DNA of 64,000 nucleotides from positions 1 to 64,000 of the forward strand of contig NZ_JBCMUN010000016.1 of assembly GCF_050467285.1 (NCBI RefSeq), read 5' to 3'. The notes beneath the pieces were generated by a model. The model was given only the letters and a program-made list of their open reading frames with translations, was not told the DNA's origin and did not search any database. Source of the DNA: Paenibacillus_E oryzisoli_A (GTDB lineage Bacteria > Bacillota > Bacilli > Paenibacillales > NBRC-103111). This document shows positions 1 to 6,370 of this stretch, one piece after another (position 1 is the first letter of the stretch; every line of letters starts with the position of its first letter). The translations under genes were made by a program, and so were the position numbers.

Positions 1-1065
1 GTTGCGAGCGGTGCGGAGAGCTCACCGCTGCCGCTGAACGTCGGAGCGAACACGATCAAAGTGAACGTGACCGCACAGGATGGCACAACGGCGATGACGT
101 ATACGGTTGTTGTGACGCGTATGCTTGACACAGATGACGGAGAATCTTCCACTGGCGGCGGAGCGGCCTCAGCTTCACTAAGCTCGAATGCCAGTCTTAA
201 CGGATTGAGCATCAAAGGGGCAACGGGGCTTACCCCTTCGTTCCGTTCCGACAATCTGAACTATTCTTTGAACGTGGCCCATGCTATCGCCGGCATCAGC
301 GTAATTCCGACATTAGCCGACGATCGGGCAACCGTGACGGTTGGGGTGAAGGGCCAGAAGCCGGAAGCGGTAACGAGCGGGGATGCAGGCCGTACGCTGT
401 CGTTAAGCCCGGGAACGAATACGATTGAAGTCACAGTGAAAGCCCAGGACGGGACGCTTCAGGTATATACGATCGTCGTGACGCGTCAGACAGCCGCAGA
501 CCCTAGACCGTCTCCGTCTGTGTGCCCGTTTACGGATATGCATGGACATTGGGCGGAAGCGGATGTCTGTGAAGCGGCAGGATTGGGGATTGTTGCCGGC
601 GTCGATGCCAACCGCTTCGTTCCAGACCGGGCGGTCACGCGGGCGGAGTTTACTGTGATGCTGGTTCGAGCCCTTCAAATCCCCGTCGGTGAACAAATAG
701 ATGTCCAAGTCTACAACGACCGTACGAGCATTCCGGACTGGGCATTGCCGGCAATCTCCATAGGAACGGAGAAAGGAATCGTCTTCGGTTATCCGGATGG
801 CTCATTCGGCGCGAAGAAGCTGATCAGCCGGGAGGAGGCCGCCGCCATGGTGACCAGAGCGATGAAGTGGGACAGCAGCGGGGCGGGTCCGCTTCCATTC
901 GCCGATCATGCGAGTATCTCCACCTGGGCTCTGCCGTCTGTGATGTCGGTATATGGGCATGGGCTTGTGCAAGGCCGGGAGAACAATCGGTTCGAGCCTG
1001 CGGGTAGCATGACAAGAGCGGAAGCCGCCTCGCTCCTGCTGCGGCTGTGGTGGACCCTTCATTAA
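1..1065 (+). CDS. SLH-domain surface protein with cadherin-like beta-sandwich domains (5' truncated by window edge)
   Basis: The reading frame is open from base 1, so the start lies outside the window. Two repeats ending in TYTVVVTR and VYTIVVTR, each preceded by a GTNTIEV-like strand, match the cadherin-like beta-sandwich family found in Paenibacillus surface proteins. The C-terminal half carries three SLH motifs: FTDMHGHWAEADV with TRAEFTVMLVRAL; a second with IPDWALPAI and SREEAAAMVTRAM; a third with ISTWALPSV and TRAEAASLLLRLW. SLH repeats normally anchor proteins to pyruvylated secondary cell wall polymer, so this is a cell-surface protein; its ligand cannot be told. The gene ends with TAA and is followed by a strong terminator. 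The family call is good, the function unknown. Confidence 0.85.
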   Translation, partial: VASGAESSPLPLNVGANTIKVNVTAQDGTTAMTYTVVVTRMLDTDDGESSTGGGAASASLSSNASLNGLSIKGATGLTPSFRSDNLNYSLNVAHAIAGISVIPTLADDRATVTVGVKGQKPEAVTSGDAGRTLSLSPGTNTIEVTVKAQDGTLQVYTIVVTRQTAADPRPSPSVCPFTDMHGHWAEADVCEAAGLGIVAGVDANRFVPDRAVTRAEFTVMLVRALQIPVGEQIDVQVYNDRTSIPDWALPAISIGTEKGIVFGYPDGSFGAKKLISREEAAAMVTRAMKWDSSGAGPLPFADHASISTWALPSVMSVYGHGLVQGRENNRFEPAGSMTRAEAASLLLRLWWTLH

Positions 1066-1092
1066 TGCGGTAGTAAGAACGTACGTAGCTTC

Positions 1093-1134
1093 GGGCTGAC
1101 CCGCTGTGCTATGGCACAACGGGTCAGCCCTTTT
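1093..1134 (+). terminator. Rho-independent terminator after the SLH gene
   Basis: A GGGCTGACCCG arm pairs with CGGGTCAGCCC, with additional inner pairing (TGTGC/GCACA), followed by TTTT. It sits 28 bases after the SLH stop codon. Confidence 0.85.
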
Positions 1135-1318
1135 GTGTCGAGCGCCGAGTTGCCTGATCTTGCGCCATATCGTTTCCTATACTATATTGAGGGATGCAAT
1201 ACTGCTCGTTCCCCCGGCTCAACCATAACCCCGATGCATCCTCTATATCAGCACTGAAAATCGTTCCGCATTCTGTACATGCAAGTTCACATAAATTTGT
1301 GTGGAGGTCAATGCCATT
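1124..1318 (-). pseudogene. Possible frameshifted small zinc-ribbon-like ORF
   Basis: On the minus strand a 64-codon open frame encodes a C-x2-C-G-x2-F motif (CTECGTIF) followed about 20 residues later by YC-x-P. This pattern is seen in small phage-type zinc-ribbon proteins. The frame has no start codon. A GAGGTG ribosome site lies 7 bases before an ATG at 1317, but that ATG is one base out of frame with the Cys-rich reading. The simplest reading is a gene broken by a 1-base change near its start. Chance is a real alternative because the ORF is short and its tail runs into the neighbouring terminator. Confidence 0.3.
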
Positions 1319-1567
1319 TCAATCACCTCAGAAATCGGATTGTTTTTTGGATTCTCATTTTTTTAGACGTAATCCAATTGCAATATTCATCGGTCTAACA
1401 ATTGCATCTTTTGCGGACCTGCCCTAGGTCGAGGGGGCATCCACTCTTCCGCCGCTCTGCAGTTGGACTTGGCTACCTATTAACTACCGCTGGACCACCT
1501 CTCGTCACTGGATGGCGCCACCGCTCCTCCACCGACGGGGCTTTTGTCAAGTCCTATTTCTTATTTT
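1135..1567. other. Intergenic region with an unexplained GC-rich block
   Basis: Apart from the possible Cys-rich remnant no gene is seen. Bases about 1425-1545 form a GC-rich island inside AT-rich flanks, with imperfect complementary segments (GGGGGCATCC near 1433 and GGATGGCGCC near 1510). It could be a structured RNA or the remnant of a lost element. No RNA family was recognised. Confidence 0.35.
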
Positions 1568-1618
1568 TGCGCAAAAAAGAGCGGGCTATCTTTTCGATAA
1601 CCTGCTCATTTTTTTTGA
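1568..1618. terminator. Bidirectional terminator downstream of tpx
   Basis: The hairpin GAGCGGGCTATC / GATAACCTGCTC (one wobble, one mismatch) is flanked by a T-run on each strand. On the minus strand it lies about 65 bases past the tpx stop and can end the trxB-tpx transcript. Confidence 0.7.
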
Positions 1619-1682
1619 TTTTTGGCCCTGTGTCTTAACTTAATGACATTGCCCACAGGCCTCTCCCCTCTACCGCATCTGC

Positions 1683-2207
1683 TTACGCAAGCTCCTTCAG
1701 CGCCGCCAAAGCCGCGTCGTAATTCGGATGGTCCTTCATTTCCACCAAATATTCCACATAGCGAATCGTATTGTTCGCATCCACCAGGAAAATCGCCCGC
1801 TGATCCAATTGCAGCTCGTCAATCAGCACGCCGTAGGCTTTGCCGAAGTCGCGGGCTTTGTAGTCGGACAGCGTCACGACGCGGTCGATGCCTGCTGCTC
1901 CGCAGAAACGCGCCTGCGCAAACGGCAGGTCAACCGAGACGGTCAGCACGACGACGTTATCGCCCAGCTTATCGGCTTCGACGTTGAAGCGGCGCGTCTG
2001 CGCATCACACGTGCCCGTATCGACGGAAGGGACGACGGAGATCAGCTTGATTTTGCCTGCATAGTCCGCGAGCGTTACCTCAGTCATTAAATCCTTGTTC
2101 AGTCTGAAGTCCGGCGCCTGATCCCCCACTTTAAGCTCCGGGCCTACCAAGGTCACCGCCTGTCCGCCTACGGTTGCTGCACCTTTGCGTAATGTTGCGT
2201 TTGTCAT
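1683..2207 (-). CDS. tpx: Thiol peroxidase (2-Cys peroxiredoxin, Tpx)
   Basis: Tpx reduces hydrogen and alkyl peroxides in the cytoplasm using electrons from thioredoxin. The 174-residue protein has the peroxidatic site SVDTGTCDAQTRRF (Cys67) and a resolving Cys102 in ARFCGAAG, the spacing typical of Tpx. The N-terminal TLVGPELKVGDQAPDF is also family-typical. Two ATGs sit six bases apart; the AGGAGG site is only 3 bases from the upstream ATG (2213) but 9 from the one at 2207, so 2207 is preferred. The gene lies 29 bases downstream of trxB on the same strand. This puts the peroxidase and the reductase that recharges its donor in one transcript. Confidence 0.95.
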   Translation of the reverse strand: MTNATLRKGAATVGGQAVTLVGPELKVGDQAPDFRLNKDLMTEVTLADYAGKIKLISVVPSVDTGTCDAQTRRFNVEADKLGDNVVVLTVSVDLPFAQARFCGAAGIDRVVTLSDYKARDFGKAYGVLIDELQLDQRAIFLVDANNTIRYVEYLVEMKDHPNYDAALAALKELA

Positions 2208-2236
2208 ATTCATCTGCCTCCTAAGTTTAGGTTGAT

Positions 2237-3181
2237 TTATACCGTTACAGCCATGTGTTGCTCAGTCAAAAAGCGTTCCGCATCCAGCGCAGCCATTGCG
2301 CCGCTGCCCGCTGAGGTGATCGCCTGCCGGTAAATCCGGTCCTGCACGTCGCCGCAAGCGAAAATGCCCTCCACACTGGTGGCAGAAGCTCCTGGTGTGA
2401 CTTGCAGATAGCCCAGCTCGTCAGTCGCCAGCTGGCCACCGAGGAAATCCGTGTTCGGCGTGTGCCCGATCGCGACGAAAACGCCGTCCGCCTCGAGCAC
2501 TTTCTCCTCACCGGTCACCTCATCCCGCACGCGCAAGCCTGTGACGCCGAGCGGTCCGCCGAGCACTTCAAGCGGCGTCCGGTTCAGGCTCCACGCGATT
2601 TTGCTGTTAGCCCGAGCGTGCTCCTGCATGATCTTCGACGCTTTAAGCTCGGCGCGGCGGTGCACGATAAGCACTTCCGAAGCGAAGCGCGTCAGGAAGT
2701 TCGCTTCCTCCATCGCGGTGTCGCCGCCGCCGATGACGATGATTTTTTTGCCGCGGAAGAAAAAGCCGTCGCATGTCGCGCAAGTGCTAACCCCGCGCCC
2801 GATATAGTCTTTTTCACCGGGGATGCCGAGCATTTTGGAGGATGCGCCTGTAGAAATAATGACAGCGTCCGCGGCGAGCTGCTCCCCGCTCTCCAACATC
2901 AGCGCAAAAGGACGGCGCGACGTATCGACCGATGCGACTCTGCCCGCCTGAATGGTGGCTCCGAACCGCAGCGCTTGCTTGCGCATATTCTCCATTAACT
3001 CAGGCCCGGTGATGCCTTCTGGAAATCCGGGGAAATTGTCCACTTCCGTCGTCGTGGTCAGTTGGCCGCCCGGCTGCACGCCCTCGATAACGAGCGGCGC
3101 CAAACCTGCCCGGGATAAATAAATCGCCGCGGTAAGCCCCGCTGGGCCTGTGCCGACGATGACAACGTCATGTTTTTTCAT
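2237..3181 (-). CDS. trxB: Thioredoxin-disulfide reductase
   Basis: This NADPH-dependent flavoenzyme reduces thioredoxin in the cytosol. The protein (314 aa) has the FAD fold GTGPAGLTAAIYLSRAG at the N-terminus, the redox-active CATC (Cys134/Cys137) in STCATCDGF, the NADPH-binding GGGDTAMEEANF and the C-terminal FAD motif GIFACGDV. Length and order are normal. An upstream in-frame ATG exists at 3229, but AAGGAGG lies 8 bases before the ATG at 3181 and the family begins there (MKKHDVVIVG). It is the first gene of the trxB-tpx operon, with a near-consensus promoter 70-100 bases upstream. Confidence 0.95.
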   Translation of the reverse strand: MKKHDVVIVGTGPAGLTAAIYLSRAGLAPLVIEGVQPGGQLTTTTEVDNFPGFPEGITGPELMENMRKQALRFGATIQAGRVASVDTSRRPFALMLESGEQLAADAVIISTGASSKMLGIPGEKDYIGRGVSTCATCDGFFFRGKKIIVIGGGDTAMEEANFLTRFASEVLIVHRRAELKASKIMQEHARANSKIAWSLNRTPLEVLGGPLGVTGLRVRDEVTGEEKVLEADGVFVAIGHTPNTDFLGGQLATDELGYLQVTPGASATSVEGIFACGDVQDRIYRQAITSAGSGAMAALDAERFLTEQHMAVTV

Positions 3182-3252
3182 AAGTGTGGCCTCCTTGTAT
3201 GGAGAGAATTTAATTTGTGTGAAATTCAATTGTTAACATCGATCATGACTAC

Positions 3253-3281
3253 ATCTTACTCCTCGCAATAATAATTGTCAA
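3253..3281 (-). promoter_or_regulatory. SigA-type promoter of trxB-tpx
   Basis: On the minus strand, TTGACA and TAAGAT are separated by 17 bases, about 72 bases before the trxB start. It matches the vegetative consensus at 11 of 12 positions. Confidence 0.75.
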
Positions 3282-3437
3282 CGATTTAATTTTACACAAT
3301 TTATTTTAGCGTGTTCCATCCCCCATGCCAAATTAAGTATTCATCCAATTTTCAGGTTCCGCTCATCTCCTCTTCAGACTCGTCCGTCATAATAAGCCGT
3401 ATCCACACGAAGCAAGCCAACTCGAAGGGAGACTACT

Positions 3438-4343
3438 ATGACAACGAAGAAAAAAGACCGCAAATGGATCTGGACCTCCTCCGTACTGCTTGCCGGTTTT
3501 ATCGCTTATATTGCCGTATACCCGCCTGTCAGCGCGAGCAAAGCCGAGAAAACGATTGCCACCGTCAACGGTGTAAAAATAAGCTCAACCCAACTTTACG
3601 ATGCAATGGTCGCGAGCGGCGGGCAGCAGACGTTGGATTCGCTCATTAACGATGAGCTGATCTCGCAAGAGAGCAAGAAAGCCGGCATCGTCGTCACCGA
3701 TGATGATGTTAACGCTGAAATCAAATCGATCCAAGCTTCCTTCCCATCGGAAGAACAGTTCCAACAGGCGCTCACCTCGTATGGTATGACGGTAGACGAC
3801 CTTAAGAAAAACATGAGTTCCCAAGTCATGCTCAAAAAAATTCTCGAACCGCAAATCACCGTCACTGATGACGACATTAAGAAATACTACGACGAAAATC
3901 TCGAGACGTTGAAAACGCCGGAGCAAGTCCAAGCTTCGCATATTACCGTAGCGACGAAAGAAGAAGCCGATGCCTTGCTGGCTAAGCTGAAAAGCGGTTC
4001 CGACTTCGCCGCGCTCGCGAAGGAAAGCTCTACGGATGCGAATACCAAAGACAAAGGCGGCGAGCTGGGCTATTTCTCGGCCGGCACGCAGGATGCTGCG
4101 CTTGAGAAAGCGGCTTTTGCTCTTAAGGCGGGCGAGCTGAGCGAGCCGGTGCAAACCGAGGCGGGCTACGACATTATCAAAGTGACCGACCATAAAGCCG
4201 CGGCGACACCTACGCTCGACGAGAAGAAAGACTCGATCAAGCAGACGCTGACCGAGCAGAAGATTTCGGACATGTCCCAGACATGGCTGGAACAGAAGAA
4301 ATCCGAAGCGACGATTAAGAGCGATTTAGCGAATGGCGTGTAA
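3438..4343 (+). CDS. PrsA-like parvulin peptidyl-prolyl isomerase, exported
   Basis: Extracytoplasmic foldases of this type help secreted proteins fold. The 301-residue protein has a basic N-terminus, one hydrophobic segment (about residues 11-30) and then a SurA_N/PrsA-like helical region starting with TIATVNGVKISSTQLYDAM. A parvulin domain spans about residues 165-255, with VQASHITV, GGELGYFSAG and AGYDIIKVTDH. No lipobox Cys follows the hydrophobic segment, unlike classical PrsA lipoproteins. It may be cleaved after VSA or stay as a signal anchor. GGGAG precedes the ATG. It is monocistronic, divergent from trxB and ended by a terminator. Confidence 0.88.
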   Translation: MTTKKKDRKWIWTSSVLLAGFIAYIAVYPPVSASKAEKTIATVNGVKISSTQLYDAMVASGGQQTLDSLINDELISQESKKAGIVVTDDDVNAEIKSIQASFPSEEQFQQALTSYGMTVDDLKKNMSSQVMLKKILEPQITVTDDDIKKYYDENLETLKTPEQVQASHITVATKEEADALLAKLKSGSDFAALAKESSTDANTKDKGGELGYFSAGTQDAALEKAAFALKAGELSEPVQTEAGYDIIKVTDHKAAATPTLDEKKDSIKQTLTEQKISDMSQTWLEQKKSEATIKSDLANGV

Positions 4344-4467
4344 GTGTAAGAGGTAAGCGATACATCGCTGACAGACCATCTTGGCGTACAGACGAGGAAT
4401 CGATTAAACTAAAAGAGAGGCGAGCTGCTTCGCGTTACCTAACGGGCGTTAGAACACTCGCTTCATC

Positions 4468-4500
4468 GAAGAGAGGGGATATGATCCTCTCTCTTATTTG
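4468..4500 (+). terminator. Terminator after the PrsA-like gene
   Basis: An AAGAGAGG / CCTCTCTCTT stem with a short loop is followed by ATTT. It lies about 125 bases past the stop codon; the T-tract is weak. Confidence 0.55.
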
Positions 4501-4523
4501 TGCTGATCATCTCACCTCCATAG

Positions 4524-4551
4524 GAAAAACCCGCTAAAACAGCGGTTTTTT
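4524..4551. terminator. Short hairpin with T-run
   Basis: AACCCGCT / AGCGGTT with an AAAAC loop is followed by TTTTTT on the plus strand and by an A/T tract on the other. It separates the foldase region from the toxin-antitoxin module. Confidence 0.6.
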
Positions 4552-4627
4552 ATGCTGTTTGTGACCAAGTAAGCAGTGAAGCTGGCCGCTGAACCTAACC
4601 GAAGAAATAGCAGTCAAAATAAGTTTG

Positions 4628-4669
4628 TGATTGCACTTTTGTTGAACTTGCATCATGATTGCATTTTTG
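4628..4669 (+). promoter_or_regulatory. Direct repeat in the toxin-antitoxin promoter (candidate operator)
   Basis: TGATTGCACTTTTG (4628-4641) and TGATTGCATTTTTG (4656-4669) differ at one base and start 28 bases apart. They overlap the promoter that reads into the toxin-antitoxin pair. The position fits an operator for the downstream HTH antitoxin, but binding is inferred. Confidence 0.5.
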
Positions 4670-4677
4670 GATATAAT
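4648..4677 (+). promoter_or_regulatory. Promoter of the toxin-antitoxin operon
   Basis: TTGCAT and a perfect TATAAT are separated by 18 bases. The predicted transcript begins just before the GGGGGTGA ribosome site, leaving an almost minimal leader. Confidence 0.65.
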
Positions 4678-4702
4678 GTAATCACGGGGGTGAATGAGCG
4701 GC

Positions 4703-5047
4703 ATGAATGAGTTCCTGCATGAAGCAAAGAAGTTAATGACATCAAGAGAAACAAGGCATATCATAAACCGAAAAGACCGCGATAAGAGACAAGACTATTT
4801 CGACCTTGGGGTTATGAATGACAGTCACGCGTGGCAAATTATGCTGACGTTAGAGGAAAGCGACGAATGTTCCGGTTCCCCTACGCTGGACCACAATGGT
4901 TCAGGCGAAATGATCTACGAATATGAGAAGCAAATGGCTAACGGGGTTTGGGCATATATCAAAATCAAGATAAAAAGTGCGGAAACGAAGTGCATAGCAA
5001 TATCCTTTCACCCGGTGGAAGTAGGACCACGGAAATTTATCCGATAA
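4703..5047 (+). CDS. Probable MqsR-like toxin of a type II toxin-antitoxin module
   Basis: The 114-residue protein shows the MqsR layout: an N-terminal helix with a basic stretch (EAKKLMTSRETRHIINRKDR), a LG...I..L...D segment, then Y.Y.....G....YIKIKI followed by a closing strand ISFHP. MqsR toxins are mRNA interferases. The gene precedes an MqsA/Panacea-type antitoxin by 156 bases, matching the toxin-first order of mqsRA. GGGGGTGA abuts the ATG at 4694 but is 9 bases from the ATG at 4703, which is preferred. The module is AT-richer than its surroundings, consistent with transfer. Similarity to MqsR is by pattern only; another RelE-fold toxin is the alternative. Confidence 0.6.
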   Translation: MNEFLHEAKKLMTSRETRHIINRKDRDKRQDYFDLGVMNDSHAWQIMLTLEESDECSGSPTLDHNGSGEMIYEYEKQMANGVWAYIKIKIKSAETKCIAISFHPVEVGPRKFIR

Positions 5048-5089
5048 ATATCAACTTAAATACAAGGATAATAATGAAGACACGGATAC

Positions 5090-5129
5090 ATAAGGGGGCG
5101 ACGGGCTCCGGTTTTCGCCCCTCTCTTAT
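5090..5129 (+). repeat. Hairpin between toxin and antitoxin genes
   Basis: CATAAG plus GGGGCGA pair with TCGCCCC plus CTTATG around a loop of about 14 bases. There is no T-run. It could stabilise mRNA ends, or separate toxin from antitoxin expression. Confidence 0.5.
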
Positions 5130-5203
5130 GACTTTACTTACTTTGAAACAAAAAGATTAGTGATGATTAACAACACAATTAGGGAAAAAGGGGTTGTGAA
5201 AAA

Positions 5204-6229
5204 ATGAGACACTGTGATGAGTGTAACAAGGATCAATCTGTTAAGGAGAGTAAGGTTACCCGTAACTACATCATTAACGGGAAGAGTATACCGGTTGAAC
5301 TCACGTTATTGGTTTGCGATGAATGCGGCTGTGAGGTATATGACGAGGATTACAATGCTAATCAAATGGCTACGATTCGTCACACGTATGATAAATTGTT
5401 TGGTATGACAACGGAAGAAATTAGAGCTGTGCGGGCACAATATAAGGGAATTGGATCGCGGCCGTTTGCTAAATTGTTGGGAATAGGCTCGGCAAGTCTT
5501 ACCCGCCATGAATCTGGGGATATGCCAAGTGATAAACATTTAGAGATTTACCGGGAGTTAAGGAATGATCCGTCGCGAATCTGGGGGTATTTTGAGAAAA
5601 ACAAGGGAGTACTTTCGCCGCGGGAATTGAAGAAAACTATAGAAATACTTGAAGCCTGGAAAAGCGGGCAAGCCGGTATTTTACAACAAGATGATGAGGA
5701 AATCATTGAAGCTATTCACAAGCCATACGAGTATAGTCAATTAAGCGGTAATATCTCTTTTAACTTAAATAAATTTATTCAAATGATATTGTTTTTTGCA
5801 AGGTCGGGGGTCAATAAGACAAAACTCATGAAGTTGCTGTTTTACTCTGATTTTATTCGCTACAAGTGGCAAACGGTATCGATAAGTGGAGCGGTTTATA
5901 CAAGGTTTCCTTTCGGGCCAGTACCAAAAGATCATGAGATTATGCTAGCACATCTTCAACGTATGGATATCATTTCGATTGAGGAAAAGATAGTTAATGA
6001 CGAGGGATGGATATTGATGACTGTTAAAGCCAAACAAGAGTTTAATCCTAATGTATTTACGCCGGAAGAGCTGGATGTTTTGAAAATAGTTGATGAGAAA
6101 TTCTTTGATTTTAAATCACGTCAAATAAGTGATTATGCGCATAAAGAACGTGCTTGGATCGAGACGGATTCGGAACAACCAATAAGTTACTCAATGGCTA
6201 CGGATTTGCGTGAATTTTCGAGTGTATAA
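5204..6229 (+). CDS. Antitoxin: MqsA-type zinc finger/HTH fused to a Panacea (DUF4065, SocA-like) domain
   Basis: The 341-residue protein has three parts. The N-terminus has two C-x2-C pairs (CDEC near 4-7 and again near 42-45), as in MqsA zinc domains. Next is an HTH (about 70-125; EIRAVRAQYKGIGSRPFAKLLG and LTRHESGDMPS). The C-terminus (about 185-320) fits the Panacea/SocA fold (LMKLLFYSDFIRYKW, GAVYTRFPFGPVPKDH, SDYAHKERAW). Panacea proteins neutralise diverse toxins, and MqsA-type HTHs autorepress their operons. The partner is the upstream MqsR-like protein. AAAGGGG lies 10 bases before the ATG. The domain calls are firm; the antitoxin role is inferred from family and neighbour. Confidence 0.82.
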   Translation: MRHCDECNKDQSVKESKVTRNYIINGKSIPVELTLLVCDECGCEVYDEDYNANQMATIRHTYDKLFGMTTEEIRAVRAQYKGIGSRPFAKLLGIGSASLTRHESGDMPSDKHLEIYRELRNDPSRIWGYFEKNKGVLSPRELKKTIEILEAWKSGQAGILQQDDEEIIEAIHKPYEYSQLSGNISFNLNKFIQMILFFARSGVNKTKLMKLLFYSDFIRYKWQTVSISGAVYTRFPFGPVPKDHEIMLAHLQRMDIISIEEKIVNDEGWILMTVKAKQEFNPNVFTPEELDVLKIVDEKFFDFKSRQISDYAHKERAWIETDSEQPISYSMATDLREFSSV

Positions 6230-6334
6230 TAAGGTAGCGCCTTCTGGAGATAACAGGGGGCCTTCAATCTGTTAGTCCAGCTATGGATCAACCTGGTTTT
6301 TACGGACAAAATGGTAACTCCCCTCCACAAAACA

Positions 6335-6363
6335 AAACCACAACCTCACGGTTGTGGTTTTTT
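6335..6363. terminator. Bidirectional terminator between antitoxin and SLH gene
   Basis: AAACCACAACC / GGTTGTGGTTT with a TCAC loop is flanked by A-run and T-run. It ends both the antitoxin transcript (+) and the SLH transcript (-), whose stop is at 6371. Confidence 0.85.
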
Positions 6364-6370
6364 GCAACGT

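Larger units (their letters stand above)
4344..4627. other. Intergenic region downstream of the foldase
   Basis: It holds the two terminators and a CTAACGGGCGTTAG block near 4440. Similar CTAACGGG-x-TAG blocks occur near 43308 and 44298. No gene is seen. Confidence 0.4.
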
